From Hydrogenovibrio sp. JE_KL2 (GTDB lineage Bacteria; Pseudomonadota; Gammaproteobacteria; Thiomicrospirales; Thiomicrospiraceae), in NCBI RefSeq assembly GCF_009296185.1, contig NZ_WBJR01000005.1:62001-126000 (forward strand): DNA of 64,000 bases. Direction: 5' to 3'. A program made the position numbers and the translations under genes. How positions within the stretch are numbered: position 1 is the stretch's first letter; each line of letters opens with the position of its first letter. Positions 7,719 to 16,643 of this stretch are shown piece after piece. The notes below the pieces were generated by a model. The model was given only the letters and a program-made list of their open reading frames with translations. It was not told the origin of the DNA and did no database searches.

Positions 7719-9923
7719 GTGACTAAACTTGGAAAGTGGAAACTTTTCAGCCATTTTAGTGTTATTGTCATCGGTTTGACGGTATTGATTGGCGGGTACT
7801 TATATATTCCGCAAACTTTCCTATCCCTTGATAACCGTTTGAGAGATTTCCTCTTTCTTGCTCGTGGCCCTATCCCTACAACGGGTCAGGTGGTGATTGT
7901 CGATTTGGATGATGCCAGTCTTGAGGAATACGGTCAATGGCCCTGGAGTCGTGATTTATTTGCTGAGCTGCTACAAAAGTTGGCTAATGACGGTGCAGGG
8001 ATTGTTGGGCTCGATATTGTGTTTTCCGAAGCAGACAGAACCTCGCCGGCAAAGCTCGCCAAACGCTATCATTTCCCAGACAAGAACTTACCTGATTTTG
8101 ACCAAGTAATGGCCAAGACTCTAGCTCAGACCCCGACTATTCTCGGTTATGTCTTTCAAATGAGCACGCCAACGCCTAAAGCAGATACCCCTAACATTCC
8201 TGCGATCTTTATTGAACGCGGATTTTCGGCAAACACCGACATTCTTCAGCCAAAGGGGGTGTTGCTCAATATCCCGGTATTGCAAAATGCAGCCTACAGC
8301 AGTGGCTTTTTTAACAATGTTCCTGATGAATCAGGGATGGTGCGTAGCGTGCCTTTGGTGATGAAATATGACGATGTCATATACCCTTCTCTGGCGTTGG
8401 AGATGATTCGTATCGCAACGCAAGAAAGCAAAGTGTTTGTTAACTATTCTGACCTAGGTGTTGAATCGATTCAGTTGGGCAAGATGCTTATCCCGACAGA
8501 CCCCGGTGGACGACTGTTTGTAAACTACCGTGGCCCTGGCCATACTTTTCACTACATCAGCGCCGCACGAGTCTTGGAAAACAAAGTTGATCCTAAAGAG
8601 TTGGAAGGCAAGTTTGTCTTAATCGGGACATCTGCTGCCGGACTATTGGACTTGCGGTCCATGCCGTTTGACAACGTTTACCCAGGGGTGGAGGCACATG
8701 CCAACGTTATCGACAATATTCTGAAAGGGGACTTCCTCACGCGACCAAGTTGGGTGATTTCCGCCAATATGCTCATTATTGCGGTGGTGTTTGCCTTCAG
8801 TTATTTGATTTTTGTTCGGTTGTCTGCATTTTGGGCGTTTGTTGCCTTTTTGACGGAAGTGGTTGCTCTCTATTTCTTCTATTTTGAAACCCTCTTCAAA
8901 GAAGGGATTGTCTTTAACATTCTCTTTGGTGTTTTTGCCTTGGGGATGGCGTTTGTCTTCTCTTTGGTCGTGGCGTATTTCTTCGAAACCCGTCAAAAAA
9001 TGATGTTACGTGGCAAGCTTTCAAGTAAGGTGAGCCCGGCGGTTATGGAAGAAATCCTCAAGAACGAAGCCAATAATATTATGGAAGGCGATACACGGGA
9101 AGTCACCGTGTTCTTCTCCGATGTGCGTAACTTCACCAACATTTCCGAAGCTATGCCGAACGCAAAAACGCTTATTACTTTTTTGAATGATTACATGGAA
9201 CCCATGACCGATATCATCGTCAAAGCGCAAGGTACGGTCGATAAGTTTATCGGTGATGCCATCATGGCCTATTGGAATGCGCCGATTGATGTTGAAGACC
9301 ATGCTGACAAAGCGGTGACAGCCAGTTTGCAACAGATAAAAGGCTTGGCTGAAATCAACGAAAAAGTGCGCCAAGACCCACGATTTGAAGCAGTTGTCAA
9401 AATGGCCGATGATGCTGGGGTACCGCCCATTGATATCGGTATCGGGCTCAATACGGGGGAAGCCGTGGTAGGTGAGATGGGCTCCGCCGGACGAAGCGAC
9501 TATACCGTTATCGGAGACCCTATTAACTTGGGTGCGCGCTTGGAATCTTTGTGTAAATTCTATAACTCTAAAGTGACCATTTCCAATTTCACCAAGGATC
9601 TATTGAAGCAAGACTATATTTTCCGTTTTCTGGATTTGGTGACGGTGAAAGGTAAAACCGAACCTGTAGAAGTCTGGCAGGTACAAGACTTCGGTCAGGC
9701 AGAAGGTCGTTTAAAAGAAGAGCTCGATAAATACCACCAAGCCATTGCACTGTATAAAGATGCCAAATTCGATCAGGCGCTGACAATTTTCAAAGAAGTT
9801 GAAGCCTGGTCGGATAAAACCAATCAGAATGTTTACAAAATGTATATCGAGCGTTGTGAGCATTACATTGAAGAACCACCGGAAGACTTTAACGGTGTGT
9901 TTGTCCATAAAACCAAAGGTTAA
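7719..9923 (+). CDS. CHASE2-domain class III adenylate/guanylate cyclase
   Basis: 734 residues from a GTG with GGGAG upstream. Order: one membrane helix (about 10-29), periplasmic CHASE2 domain (about 40-335, with DLDDASLEEYGQWPWSRD and FVNYRGPGHTF), three membrane helices (about 345-423), then a class III nucleotide cyclase domain (about 458-650) and a C-terminal TPR-like stretch. Catalytic features are visible: metal-binding Asp in VFFSDVRNFT, KFIGDAIMA (base-recognition Lys and second metal Asp), and IGDPINLGARLE with the transition-state Asn and Arg. It should make cAMP (less likely cGMP) in response to a periplasmic signal. Its place after the FecR genes suggests that signal relates to the FecR/secretion module; pairing of CHASE2 cyclases with FecR proteins recurs in proteobacteria. 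Confidence 0.88.
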   Translation: MTKLGKWKLFSHFSVIVIGLTVLIGGYLYIPQTFLSLDNRLRDFLFLARGPIPTTGQVVIVDLDDASLEEYGQWPWSRDLFAELLQKLANDGAGIVGLDIVFSEADRTSPAKLAKRYHFPDKNLPDFDQVMAKTLAQTPTILGYVFQMSTPTPKADTPNIPAIFIERGFSANTDILQPKGVLLNIPVLQNAAYSSGFFNNVPDESGMVRSVPLVMKYDDVIYPSLALEMIRIATQESKVFVNYSDLGVESIQLGKMLIPTDPGGRLFVNYRGPGHTFHYISAARVLENKVDPKELEGKFVLIGTSAAGLLDLRSMPFDNVYPGVEAHANVIDNILKGDFLTRPSWVISANMLIIAVVFAFSYLIFVRLSAFWAFVAFLTEVVALYFFYFETLFKEGIVFNILFGVFALGMAFVFSLVVAYFFETRQKMMLRGKLSSKVSPAVMEEILKNEANNIMEGDTREVTVFFSDVRNFTNISEAMPNAKTLITFLNDYMEPMTDIIVKAQGTVDKFIGDAIMAYWNAPIDVEDHADKAVTASLQQIKGLAEINEKVRQDPRFEAVVKMADDAGVPPIDIGIGLNTGEAVVGEMGSAGRSDYTVIGDPINLGARLESLCKFYNSKVTISNFTKDLLKQDYIFRFLDLVTVKGKTEPVEVWQVQDFGQAEGRLKEELDKYHQAIALYKDAKFDQALTIFKEVEAWSDKTNQNVYKMYIERCEHYIEEPPEDFNGVFVHKTKG

Positions 9924-9949
9924 TCCAGATCTTAATCGAGTGGATGTTC

Positions 9950-9968
9950 AAAATCTGCCAGGTTGGGG
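9950..9968 (+). repeat. Dispersed 19-bp motif, single copy after cyclase gene
   Basis: An exact copy of AAAATCTGCCAGGTTGGGG lies 26 bp past the cyclase stop. The same motif recurs across the window in both orientations (listed in findings). This copy is unpaired, so it does not form a hairpin by itself. Confidence 0.9.
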
Positions 9969-10010
9969 TGCTTTCAATTCCATCAAAATCTATGCTAAGA
10001 TGATGTCACA

Positions 10011-10113
10011 TCTCTCGGGGTGCGAAGTTCTTTTTTTCAAAAAGAACAGAGCTGAGACTGCGCAAGCTAAACCCGTTGAACTTGAACTGGTTAAGACCAG
10101 CGTAGGGAAGAGA
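10011..10113 (+). promoter_or_regulatory. TPP (THI-box) riboswitch upstream of thiC
   Basis: The conserved TPP aptamer elements appear in order: TCTCTCGGGGTGC, a P3 hairpin (GTTCTTTTTTT / AAAAAGAAC), GCTGAGA, ACCCGTTGAACTTGAACTGG, then TTAAGACCAGCGTAGGGAA and the closing AGAGA that pairs with TCTCT. It is about 210 bases upstream of the thiC start and should lower expression of the thi operon when thiamine pyrophosphate is abundant. No obvious poly-T terminator follows, so control may act on translation or by Rho. Bases 10114-10324 show no gene. Confidence 0.95.
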
Positions 10114-10306
10114 ACTCCAAGTCAATAGCCTCATTATCATGATGGCTACCACACTTTGATGACTTAAGAACCTTCAATCAAGAAGAGATGAATAAGCATC
10201 AACGTGTTCCCACATTTGTTTATTCACCTTCTGATTTTGCCTTGTTGCTATAGGCTTATTGGTTTTTATTCACTCTCATTACGCGGTTTTTCCAACACTT
10301 TTTTAA

Positions 10307-12226
<1,920 letters not shown>

Positions 12227-12376
12227 TTCTTTGCCTTGAAAGGTAGCTTTTTCGCCTCAGCGTTGTTGGCAGCGACTTCCAGTGCTCATTGACGTAATGT
12301 CAACTCCGCGCTGGCTTCTCGCCGGCCTAGCTGAAGCAAAAAATCTCCTCTTTCAATCTCAAAGAATGGTTAATTT

Positions 12377-13429
12377 ATGAAAAAAATGAATATAGGCATT
12401 GCAGGCGCCGGACTGGTCGGGCGTGTGCTGGCGTTGATGCTTTTGAAAAAAGGGCATCAAGTCACCCTGTTTGATCTGGATACGGCTGAAGGCGAAAGTG
12501 CGGCGGGTTTGACGGCGGCAGGTATGCTCGCCCCGTTTGCGGAGTTGGAGACTGCGGAATCGGTGATTTTCGAATCCGGTCAACGCTCTATTGAACTTTG
12601 GCCTGAACTGTTAGAGCAAGTGGGCTTAGATGAAAATAGTGGCGAGTTTCAGCGTAAGGGGTCGATTATTACCGCGCATCCTGCGGATGAAGCGGAGCTG
12701 GAAACCTTTATTCGCCAACTGCGCGCTAAGGTGCCTGCGGCGGCAGATATCCAAACCTTGAATCAACAGCAAATCGCCGAGTTGGAACCGGACTTGAGTC
12801 ACCACAAAAAAGGTTTCTTTTTGCCGGCAGAAGGTCAGGTGAATGCCCAGGCATTTATGGCGGCGTCCGCCGAGCATCTGTTGGCGCATCCCGACGTGGT
12901 CTGGCAACAACAAACCGAAGTGACGTCTGTTTCACATGGAACCATTGCCACAAAAGCCGGTTCGGAAAACTTTGACTGGGTATTTGACAGTCGGGGGCTA
13001 GGGGCCAAAACGGATGTGAAGGATTTACGCGGCGTGCGAGGAGAAGTCTTCTGGCTGGATGCGCCGGGGGTGAACCTCTCGCGTCCGGTGCGTTTGATGC
13101 ATCCTCGCTATCGTATTTATATCGTGCCAAGACCCAATAATCGCTATGTTGTTGGGGCGACGGAAATCGAAAGTGAAGACAAAAGCCCGATGTCCGTGCG
13201 TTCCAGCTTGGAGCTGTTGTCCGCAGTTTATAGTGTGAACAGTGGGTTTGGCGAGGCGCGTATCGTCAAACAGCTGACTAACTGTCGTCCGGCATTAAAG
13301 GACAACTTGCCTCGTGTTGAGGTTGAAAAAGGACTCACGCGGGTGAATGGTTTGTACCGGCATGGTTATTTGCTATCGCCAGCGATGGCAGAGCAGGCAA
13401 TTAACCAAAGTTTTGGAGAAAAGAGTTAA
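12377..13429 (+). CDS. thiO: Glycine oxidase ThiO (FAD-dependent)
   Basis: 350 residues. The N-terminus GIAGAGLVGRVLALMLLKKG is a Rossmann dinucleotide motif for FAD, and the C-terminal half has the D-amino-acid-oxidase fold (RYRIYIVPRPNNRYVVGATE). ThiO oxidises glycine to the imine (dehydroglycine) used by ThiG for thiazole synthesis, the aerobic alternative to ThiH. Its stop overlaps the thiS start by one base (TAATG), and thiS-thiG follow, which supports ThiO rather than another amine oxidase. Confidence 0.95.
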   Translation: MKKMNIGIAGAGLVGRVLALMLLKKGHQVTLFDLDTAEGESAAGLTAAGMLAPFAELETAESVIFESGQRSIELWPELLEQVGLDENSGEFQRKGSIITAHPADEAELETFIRQLRAKVPAAADIQTLNQQQIAELEPDLSHHKKGFFLPAEGQVNAQAFMAASAEHLLAHPDVVWQQQTEVTSVSHGTIATKAGSENFDWVFDSRGLGAKTDVKDLRGVRGEVFWLDAPGVNLSRPVRLMHPRYRIYIVPRPNNRYVVGATEIESEDKSPMSVRSSLELLSAVYSVNSGFGEARIVKQLTNCRPALKDNLPRVEVEKGLTRVNGLYRHGYLLSPAMAEQAINQSFGEKS

Positions 13430-13644
13430 TGGGAAAACAATTGATCGAAGTGGTATTGAATGGTGATGCCATGGCCTGTAAAGAAGGTGAGAGTCTTGCG
13501 GCATTTTTAGAGCGCTTGGGGTATCCGGCGGATGATTTCGCAACCGCCATTAATGAAACATTTGTGCCACGCAGCGATTATGACAACAGACAGTTACAAC
13601 CGGGCGATACGATTGAAGTTGTCGTCCCTATGCAGGGAGGGTAA
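13429..13644 (+). CDS. thiS: Sulfur carrier protein ThiS
   Basis: 71 residues with a ubiquitin-like fold ending in the required Gly-Gly (VVPMQGG). The C-terminal glycine is adenylated and thiocarboxylated to deliver sulfur for the thiazole ring. Translational overlap with thiO and a three-base gap to thiG place it in the operon. No thiF adenylyltransferase is visible in the window; a MoeB/ThiF elsewhere must serve it. Confidence 0.96.
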   Translation: MGKQLIEVVLNGDAMACKEGESLAAFLERLGYPADDFATAINETFVPRSDYDNRQLQPGDTIEVVVPMQGG

Positions 13645-13647
13645 GTA

Positions 13648-14445
13648 ATGGAGATGACACCTTGGCACATAGGCGGTAAAACGCTGAACAGCCGTTTATT
13701 GATTGGTTCGGCACTTTACCCTTCACCGCAGGTTATGCAGGAGTCGATTCGTGCGTCGGGGGCGGGAATTGTGACCGTCTCTTTGCGTCGTCAGGCTGCG
13801 GGTGATGCCGCAGGGCAAACCTTCTGGCAACTGATTCGCGAATTGGATTTGGCTATTTTGCCGAATACCGCAGGCTGCCACTCGGCGAAAGAGGCGATAA
13901 CGACCGCGCAAATGGCACGGGAGGTTTTTCAGACCAACTGGATCAAGCTGGAAGTGATTGGCGATGAATACAATCTGCAACCCGATCCTTTTGAGTTGGT
14001 GAAGGCAGCGGAAGCACTTATTCAAGACGGTTTTGAGGTCTTTCCCTACACCACCGACGACTTGGTGCTTGCCAAGCGTTTGGTGGAAGCGGGCTGTCGT
14101 ATTCTGATGCCTTGGGGCTCGCCCATCGGGTCAGGAAAGGGGCTGATGAACCCTTACAACCTGAAAGCGATTCGTGAGCGCTTTCCAGACTTGCAGTTGA
14201 TTGTCGATGCCGGCATTGGTAAACCATCGGATGCGGTTCAGGCAATGGAACTGGGTTATGACGGCGTGTTACTGAACTCGGCAGTTGCCTTAGCGCAACT
14301 GCCGGTAAAAATGGCATCGGCATTTCGCTCGGCGGTCGAAGCTGGGCGTGTCGGTTATGAAGCGGGCGCGATGCCGGAGCGGGATTTTGCCTCACCTTCC
14401 ACGCCAGTGATCGGGACACCGTTTTGGCACCAAGCTGAGAAGTAG
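13648..14445 (+). CDS. thiG: Thiazole synthase ThiG
   Basis: 265 residues, TIM-barrel thiazole synthase joining deoxyxylulose-5-phosphate, dehydroglycine and ThiS-thiocarboxylate. Family landmarks include the Schiff-base lysine in [39 protein letters not shown] and GVLLNSAVA. It lies directly after thiS. A hairpin made of two dispersed motifs stands right behind it, then thiE. Confidence 0.97.
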   Translation: MEMTPWHIGGKTLNSRLLIGSALYPSPQVMQESIRASGAGIVTVSLRRQAAGDAAGQTFWQLIRELDLAILPNTAGCHSAKEAITTAQMAREVFQTNWIKLEVIGDEYNLQPDPFELVKAAEALIQDGFEVFPYTTDDLVLAKRLVEAGCRILMPWGSPIGSGKGLMNPYNLKAIRERFPDLQLIVDAGIGKPSDAVQAMELGYDGVLLNSAVALAQLPVKMASAFRSAVEAGRVGYEAGAMPERDFASPSTPVIGTPFWHQAEK

Positions 14446-14460
14446 TTGGATATGAGGATT

Positions 14461-14509
14461 AAAATCTGCCAGGTTGGGGGTTTAACGCTACCCCAACCTG
14501 GCAGATTTT
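14461..14509. terminator. Hairpin built from an inverted pair of the dispersed 19-bp motif
   Basis: Two exact 19-bp copies face each other (14461-14479 forward, 14491-14509 reverse) with an 11-base loop, giving a perfect 19-bp stem whose 3' arm ends in five Ts. It lies 15 bp after thiG and 10 bp before thiE. It would act as a Rho-independent terminator or attenuator inside the thi operon, or as a mRNA stabilising stem. Confidence 0.85.
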
Positions 14510-14519
14510 TGGATGTTGA

Positions 14520-15203
14520 TTGATGACTTTAAAATCTTTTCCAAGTTGTGGTGCGATGCCGCTGGGTATTTATCCCTTGGTGGATAGAGCGGCAAAATTG
14601 CGCCCATTATTTGAAAACGGTATGACCACAGCGCAACTGCGCATCAAGGATTTGGTCGGTGCAGCTTTGCGTGATGAAGTGCGCCAAGCGGTTGCCCTTG
14701 CTCGTATATACCATGCTCGATTGTTCATCAACGATGCGTGGCGGGAGGCGATTGCCTGCCAAGCGTATGGTGTACACTTGGGGCAGGAAGATTGCGAAGC
14801 TCTAGAGGAATCGGATTGGCGCACATTACGGGCGTCAGGCTTGCGGTTGGGCATCAGCACCCATACGCAAAATGAAATGACATTTGCCTTGTCGGTCAAA
14901 CCTTCTTATATGGCAATTGGGCCGGTTTTTGCAACCCAAAGCAAACACCTTGAGTATGAAACAACGGGATTATCCCGTTTATCGGAATGGGTGTCAGGTT
15001 TGGGTGAACAAGGTGAGAAGGTTCCTGTGGTTGCGATTGGCGGCATTGATGAAAGCAATGTCAGCCAAGTCGTAAAGGCTGGCGTGCAGGGCGTGGCGAT
15101 GATTGGCGCTGTAAAAGTTTCCAACACGGATTCGAGTATTGATATTGATAAAGTGCGGCAGTTGAAAGAACTGTTTCAAGCCGCCTGGGAGGAGAACAAG
15201 TGA
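14520..15203 (+). CDS. thiE: Thiamine-phosphate synthase ThiE
   Basis: 227 residues. ThiE couples HMP-pyrophosphate with the thiazole phosphate carboxylate to give thiamine phosphate. Recognisable parts are QLRIKD, LFINDAWREA, GVHLGQED, LGISTHTQNEM, MAIGPVFAT and VVAIGGI. The start used is the first ATG of ATGATG at 14520. Its end overlaps thiD by four bases, so the two are translationally coupled. Confidence 0.95.
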   Translation: MMTLKSFPSCGAMPLGIYPLVDRAAKLRPLFENGMTTAQLRIKDLVGAALRDEVRQAVALARIYHARLFINDAWREAIACQAYGVHLGQEDCEALEESDWRTLRASGLRLGISTHTQNEMTFALSVKPSYMAIGPVFATQSKHLEYETTGLSRLSEWVSGLGEQGEKVPVVAIGGIDESNVSQVVKAGVQGVAMIGAVKVSNTDSSIDIDKVRQLKELFQAAWEENK

Positions 15204-16006
15204 CCAAAACGCCTGTTGTGTTGACGATTGCTGGCTCCGACCCTTATGGCGGTGCGGGCATTCAGGTGGATGCTAAAACCATCCATGCGCTGGGCGGTTA
15301 TGCGTTAAGCGTGCCAACGGCCTTGACCTCGCAAAACTCGCAAGGGGTGCTCGAGGTGTTTGCACCGCCGGTGGCTGTGCTGGAAAATCAGCTTTGCGCT
15401 TTATTGGATGATATGCAGGTGGATGCCGTCAAAATCGGCATGCTGGTGAATGCGGAGATAGTCGTGTCCGTGGCGAAACTGATTGACCGTTATGCCTTGA
15501 GAAACGTGGTGTTGGATACGGTTCTGGTGAGTTCCAGCGGCAAGGATTTGCTGGCGACAGATGCCTTGGAGGTATTGAAAGCTGAGCTTTTTCCTCGCGC
15601 CGATGTCATTACGCCTAATCTGCCGGAATTGAATCGATTGTTGAATACCGATTATCAAGGGCTTGCCGAGGAAATGGATGAAATCGGCGAGCAACTCTGG
15701 CGCATGAATGTCAAAGCGGCAGTCATCAAAGGTGGGCATTCCTCAACCGACAGTTGTACCGACTATGTGCTACAACCCGCTAGCAAGCCGGAAGCCTTAT
15801 TTGCCGCTAGGGTGCAAACCACCCATACCCACGGCACAGGTTGTGTGTTGTCTTCAGCCCTTGCCACTGCTTTGGCGAAAGGTAATAGGCTGAGTGATAG
15901 CACTTACATAGCCAAAGCATTTCTCACGGCCACATTGAAGGCGTCAGACTCTCTTAAACTTTCTTATCATCAGCTTAGCGATAATAGACGGGAACCGATT
16001 TTATAA
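15200..16006 (+). CDS. thiD: Hydroxymethylpyrimidine/phosphomethylpyrimidine kinase ThiD
   Basis: 268 residues from a GTG inside the GTGA overlap with thiE. A ribokinase-fold kinase phosphorylating HMP and HMP-P. Signatures: TIAGSDPYGGAGIQVD near the N-terminus, TPNLPELNRLL, and the ATP/anion-hole motif HTHGTGCVLSSALA. It completes a nearly full thiamine set (thiC, O, S, G, E, D) in one transcriptional direction; thiL, thiF and dxs are not in the window. Confidence 0.97.
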   Translation: MTKTPVVLTIAGSDPYGGAGIQVDAKTIHALGGYALSVPTALTSQNSQGVLEVFAPPVAVLENQLCALLDDMQVDAVKIGMLVNAEIVVSVAKLIDRYALRNVVLDTVLVSSSGKDLLATDALEVLKAELFPRADVITPNLPELNRLLNTDYQGLAEEMDEIGEQLWRMNVKAAVIKGGHSSTDSCTDYVLQPASKPEALFAARVQTTHTHGTGCVLSSALATALAKGNRLSDSTYIAKAFLTATLKASDSLKLSYHQLSDNRREPIL

Positions 16007-16020
16007 AACTGGGAAAGAGA

Positions 16021-16356
16021 ATGAAAACACCTGCAATGAAATTCGTATTGACGTTTATTGTTTTGCTGATGCTGGGTTCTTTAGCCGCCTGTTCTTCCAC
16101 TGAGAGTGATCCGGGGCCGCTGAAAGGCAAGTGGCAAGTCAGCGGGATTGTCGATACGGTAATGATTTTCCGTAAGGGCGAAACCGAAACCAATAAGATC
16201 GTTGAGAAATGCAGCTACAAGGTCGAAGGCAGTAAGGTCATGGTTACCTACCAGAGCGGCATGGCGAAAGGGTTGACCCAAACCTACCTTTTGCTTGATA
16301 AAGATACCGCCGAATCGCCTTTGGGCAAGATGACGCGTATCAAAGATTCGGACTAA
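16021..16356 (+). CDS. Small predicted lipoprotein of unknown function
   Basis: 111 residues. The N-terminus is a lipoprotein signal with lipobox GSLAAC (cysteine near residue 24), then a compact domain rich in beta-strand (GPLKGKWQVSGIVDTVMIF, CSYKVEGSKVMVTYQSG). I do not recognise the family. It begins 14 bp after thiD and ends before a hairpin, so it is likely the last gene of the thi operon. Whether it is linked to thiamine is unknown. Confidence 0.7.
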   Translation: MKTPAMKFVLTFIVLLMLGSLAACSSTESDPGPLKGKWQVSGIVDTVMIFRKGETETNKIVEKCSYKVEGSKVMVTYQSGMAKGLTQTYLLLDKDTAESPLGKMTRIKDSD

Positions 16357-16363
16357 GCTTTTA

Positions 16364-16419
16364 GGCTTTCCCCCAACCTGGCAGATTTTGTCAGGTTTTT
16401 TGCATTTGGGGGGAAAGCA
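16364..16419. terminator. Stem-loop downstream of the thi operon with a dispersed motif copy in it
   Basis: GCTTTCCCCC near 16364 can pair with GGGGGGAAAGC ending near 16419. The left arm runs into a reverse copy of the 19-bp motif (16371-16389), so the motif supplies part of the stem and much of the loop. No long T tract follows, so it may only be a weak terminator separating the thi operon from the second TPP riboswitch. Confidence 0.6.
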
Positions 16420-16478
16420 CTCTATAATGCGCCAACTTATTGATATTTCAATTAATCCAATAAATACACAAATTTGAA

Positions 16479-16575
16479 TGCCGAGGGGCGGTCTTCCCGA
16501 ATGATGGGATGTACCTGAGATCCGTTGTGGAAACCCTTGAACCTGATCCAGGTAATACTGGCGTAGGAACGGGCA
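16479..16575 (+). promoter_or_regulatory. TPP riboswitch upstream of the TonB-dependent receptor
   Basis: Aptamer elements in order: TGCCGAGGGGCGG, an arm with GTCTTCCCGAATGATGGGA, CCTGAGAT, ACCCTTGAACCTGATCCAGG, TAATACTGGCGTAGGAAC, closed by GGGCA pairing with TGCC. This predicts that the downstream receptor, YkoF-like and PnuT genes are thiamine-repressed and serve thiamine uptake. An open frame from 16509 runs through the aptamer and is not the true start of the receptor. Confidence 0.95.
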
Positions 16576-16611
16576 GCACATCCAAAACACGCGTGAATGC
16601 GTGCCTTTGCC

Positions 16612-16639
16612 GCTTCCTGTTCATAAAAACTAAGGAAGC
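16612..16639 (+). promoter_or_regulatory. Probable expression platform sequestering the receptor's ribosome site
   Basis: GCTTCCT (16612-16618) is the exact complement of AGGAAGC (16633-16639), which contains the Shine-Dalgarno core AAGGA ahead of the GTG at 16644. Pairing would hide the ribosome site. With the TPP aptamer 37 bases upstream, this looks like a translational OFF switch. Confidence 0.65.
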
Positions 16640-16643
16640 TTTG

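Noticed and set aside
16509-16643. In-frame extension of the TonB receptor upstream of the GTG at 16644
   Set aside because: It runs through the TPP aptamer and lacks a signal peptide and ribosome site; the later GTG has both.
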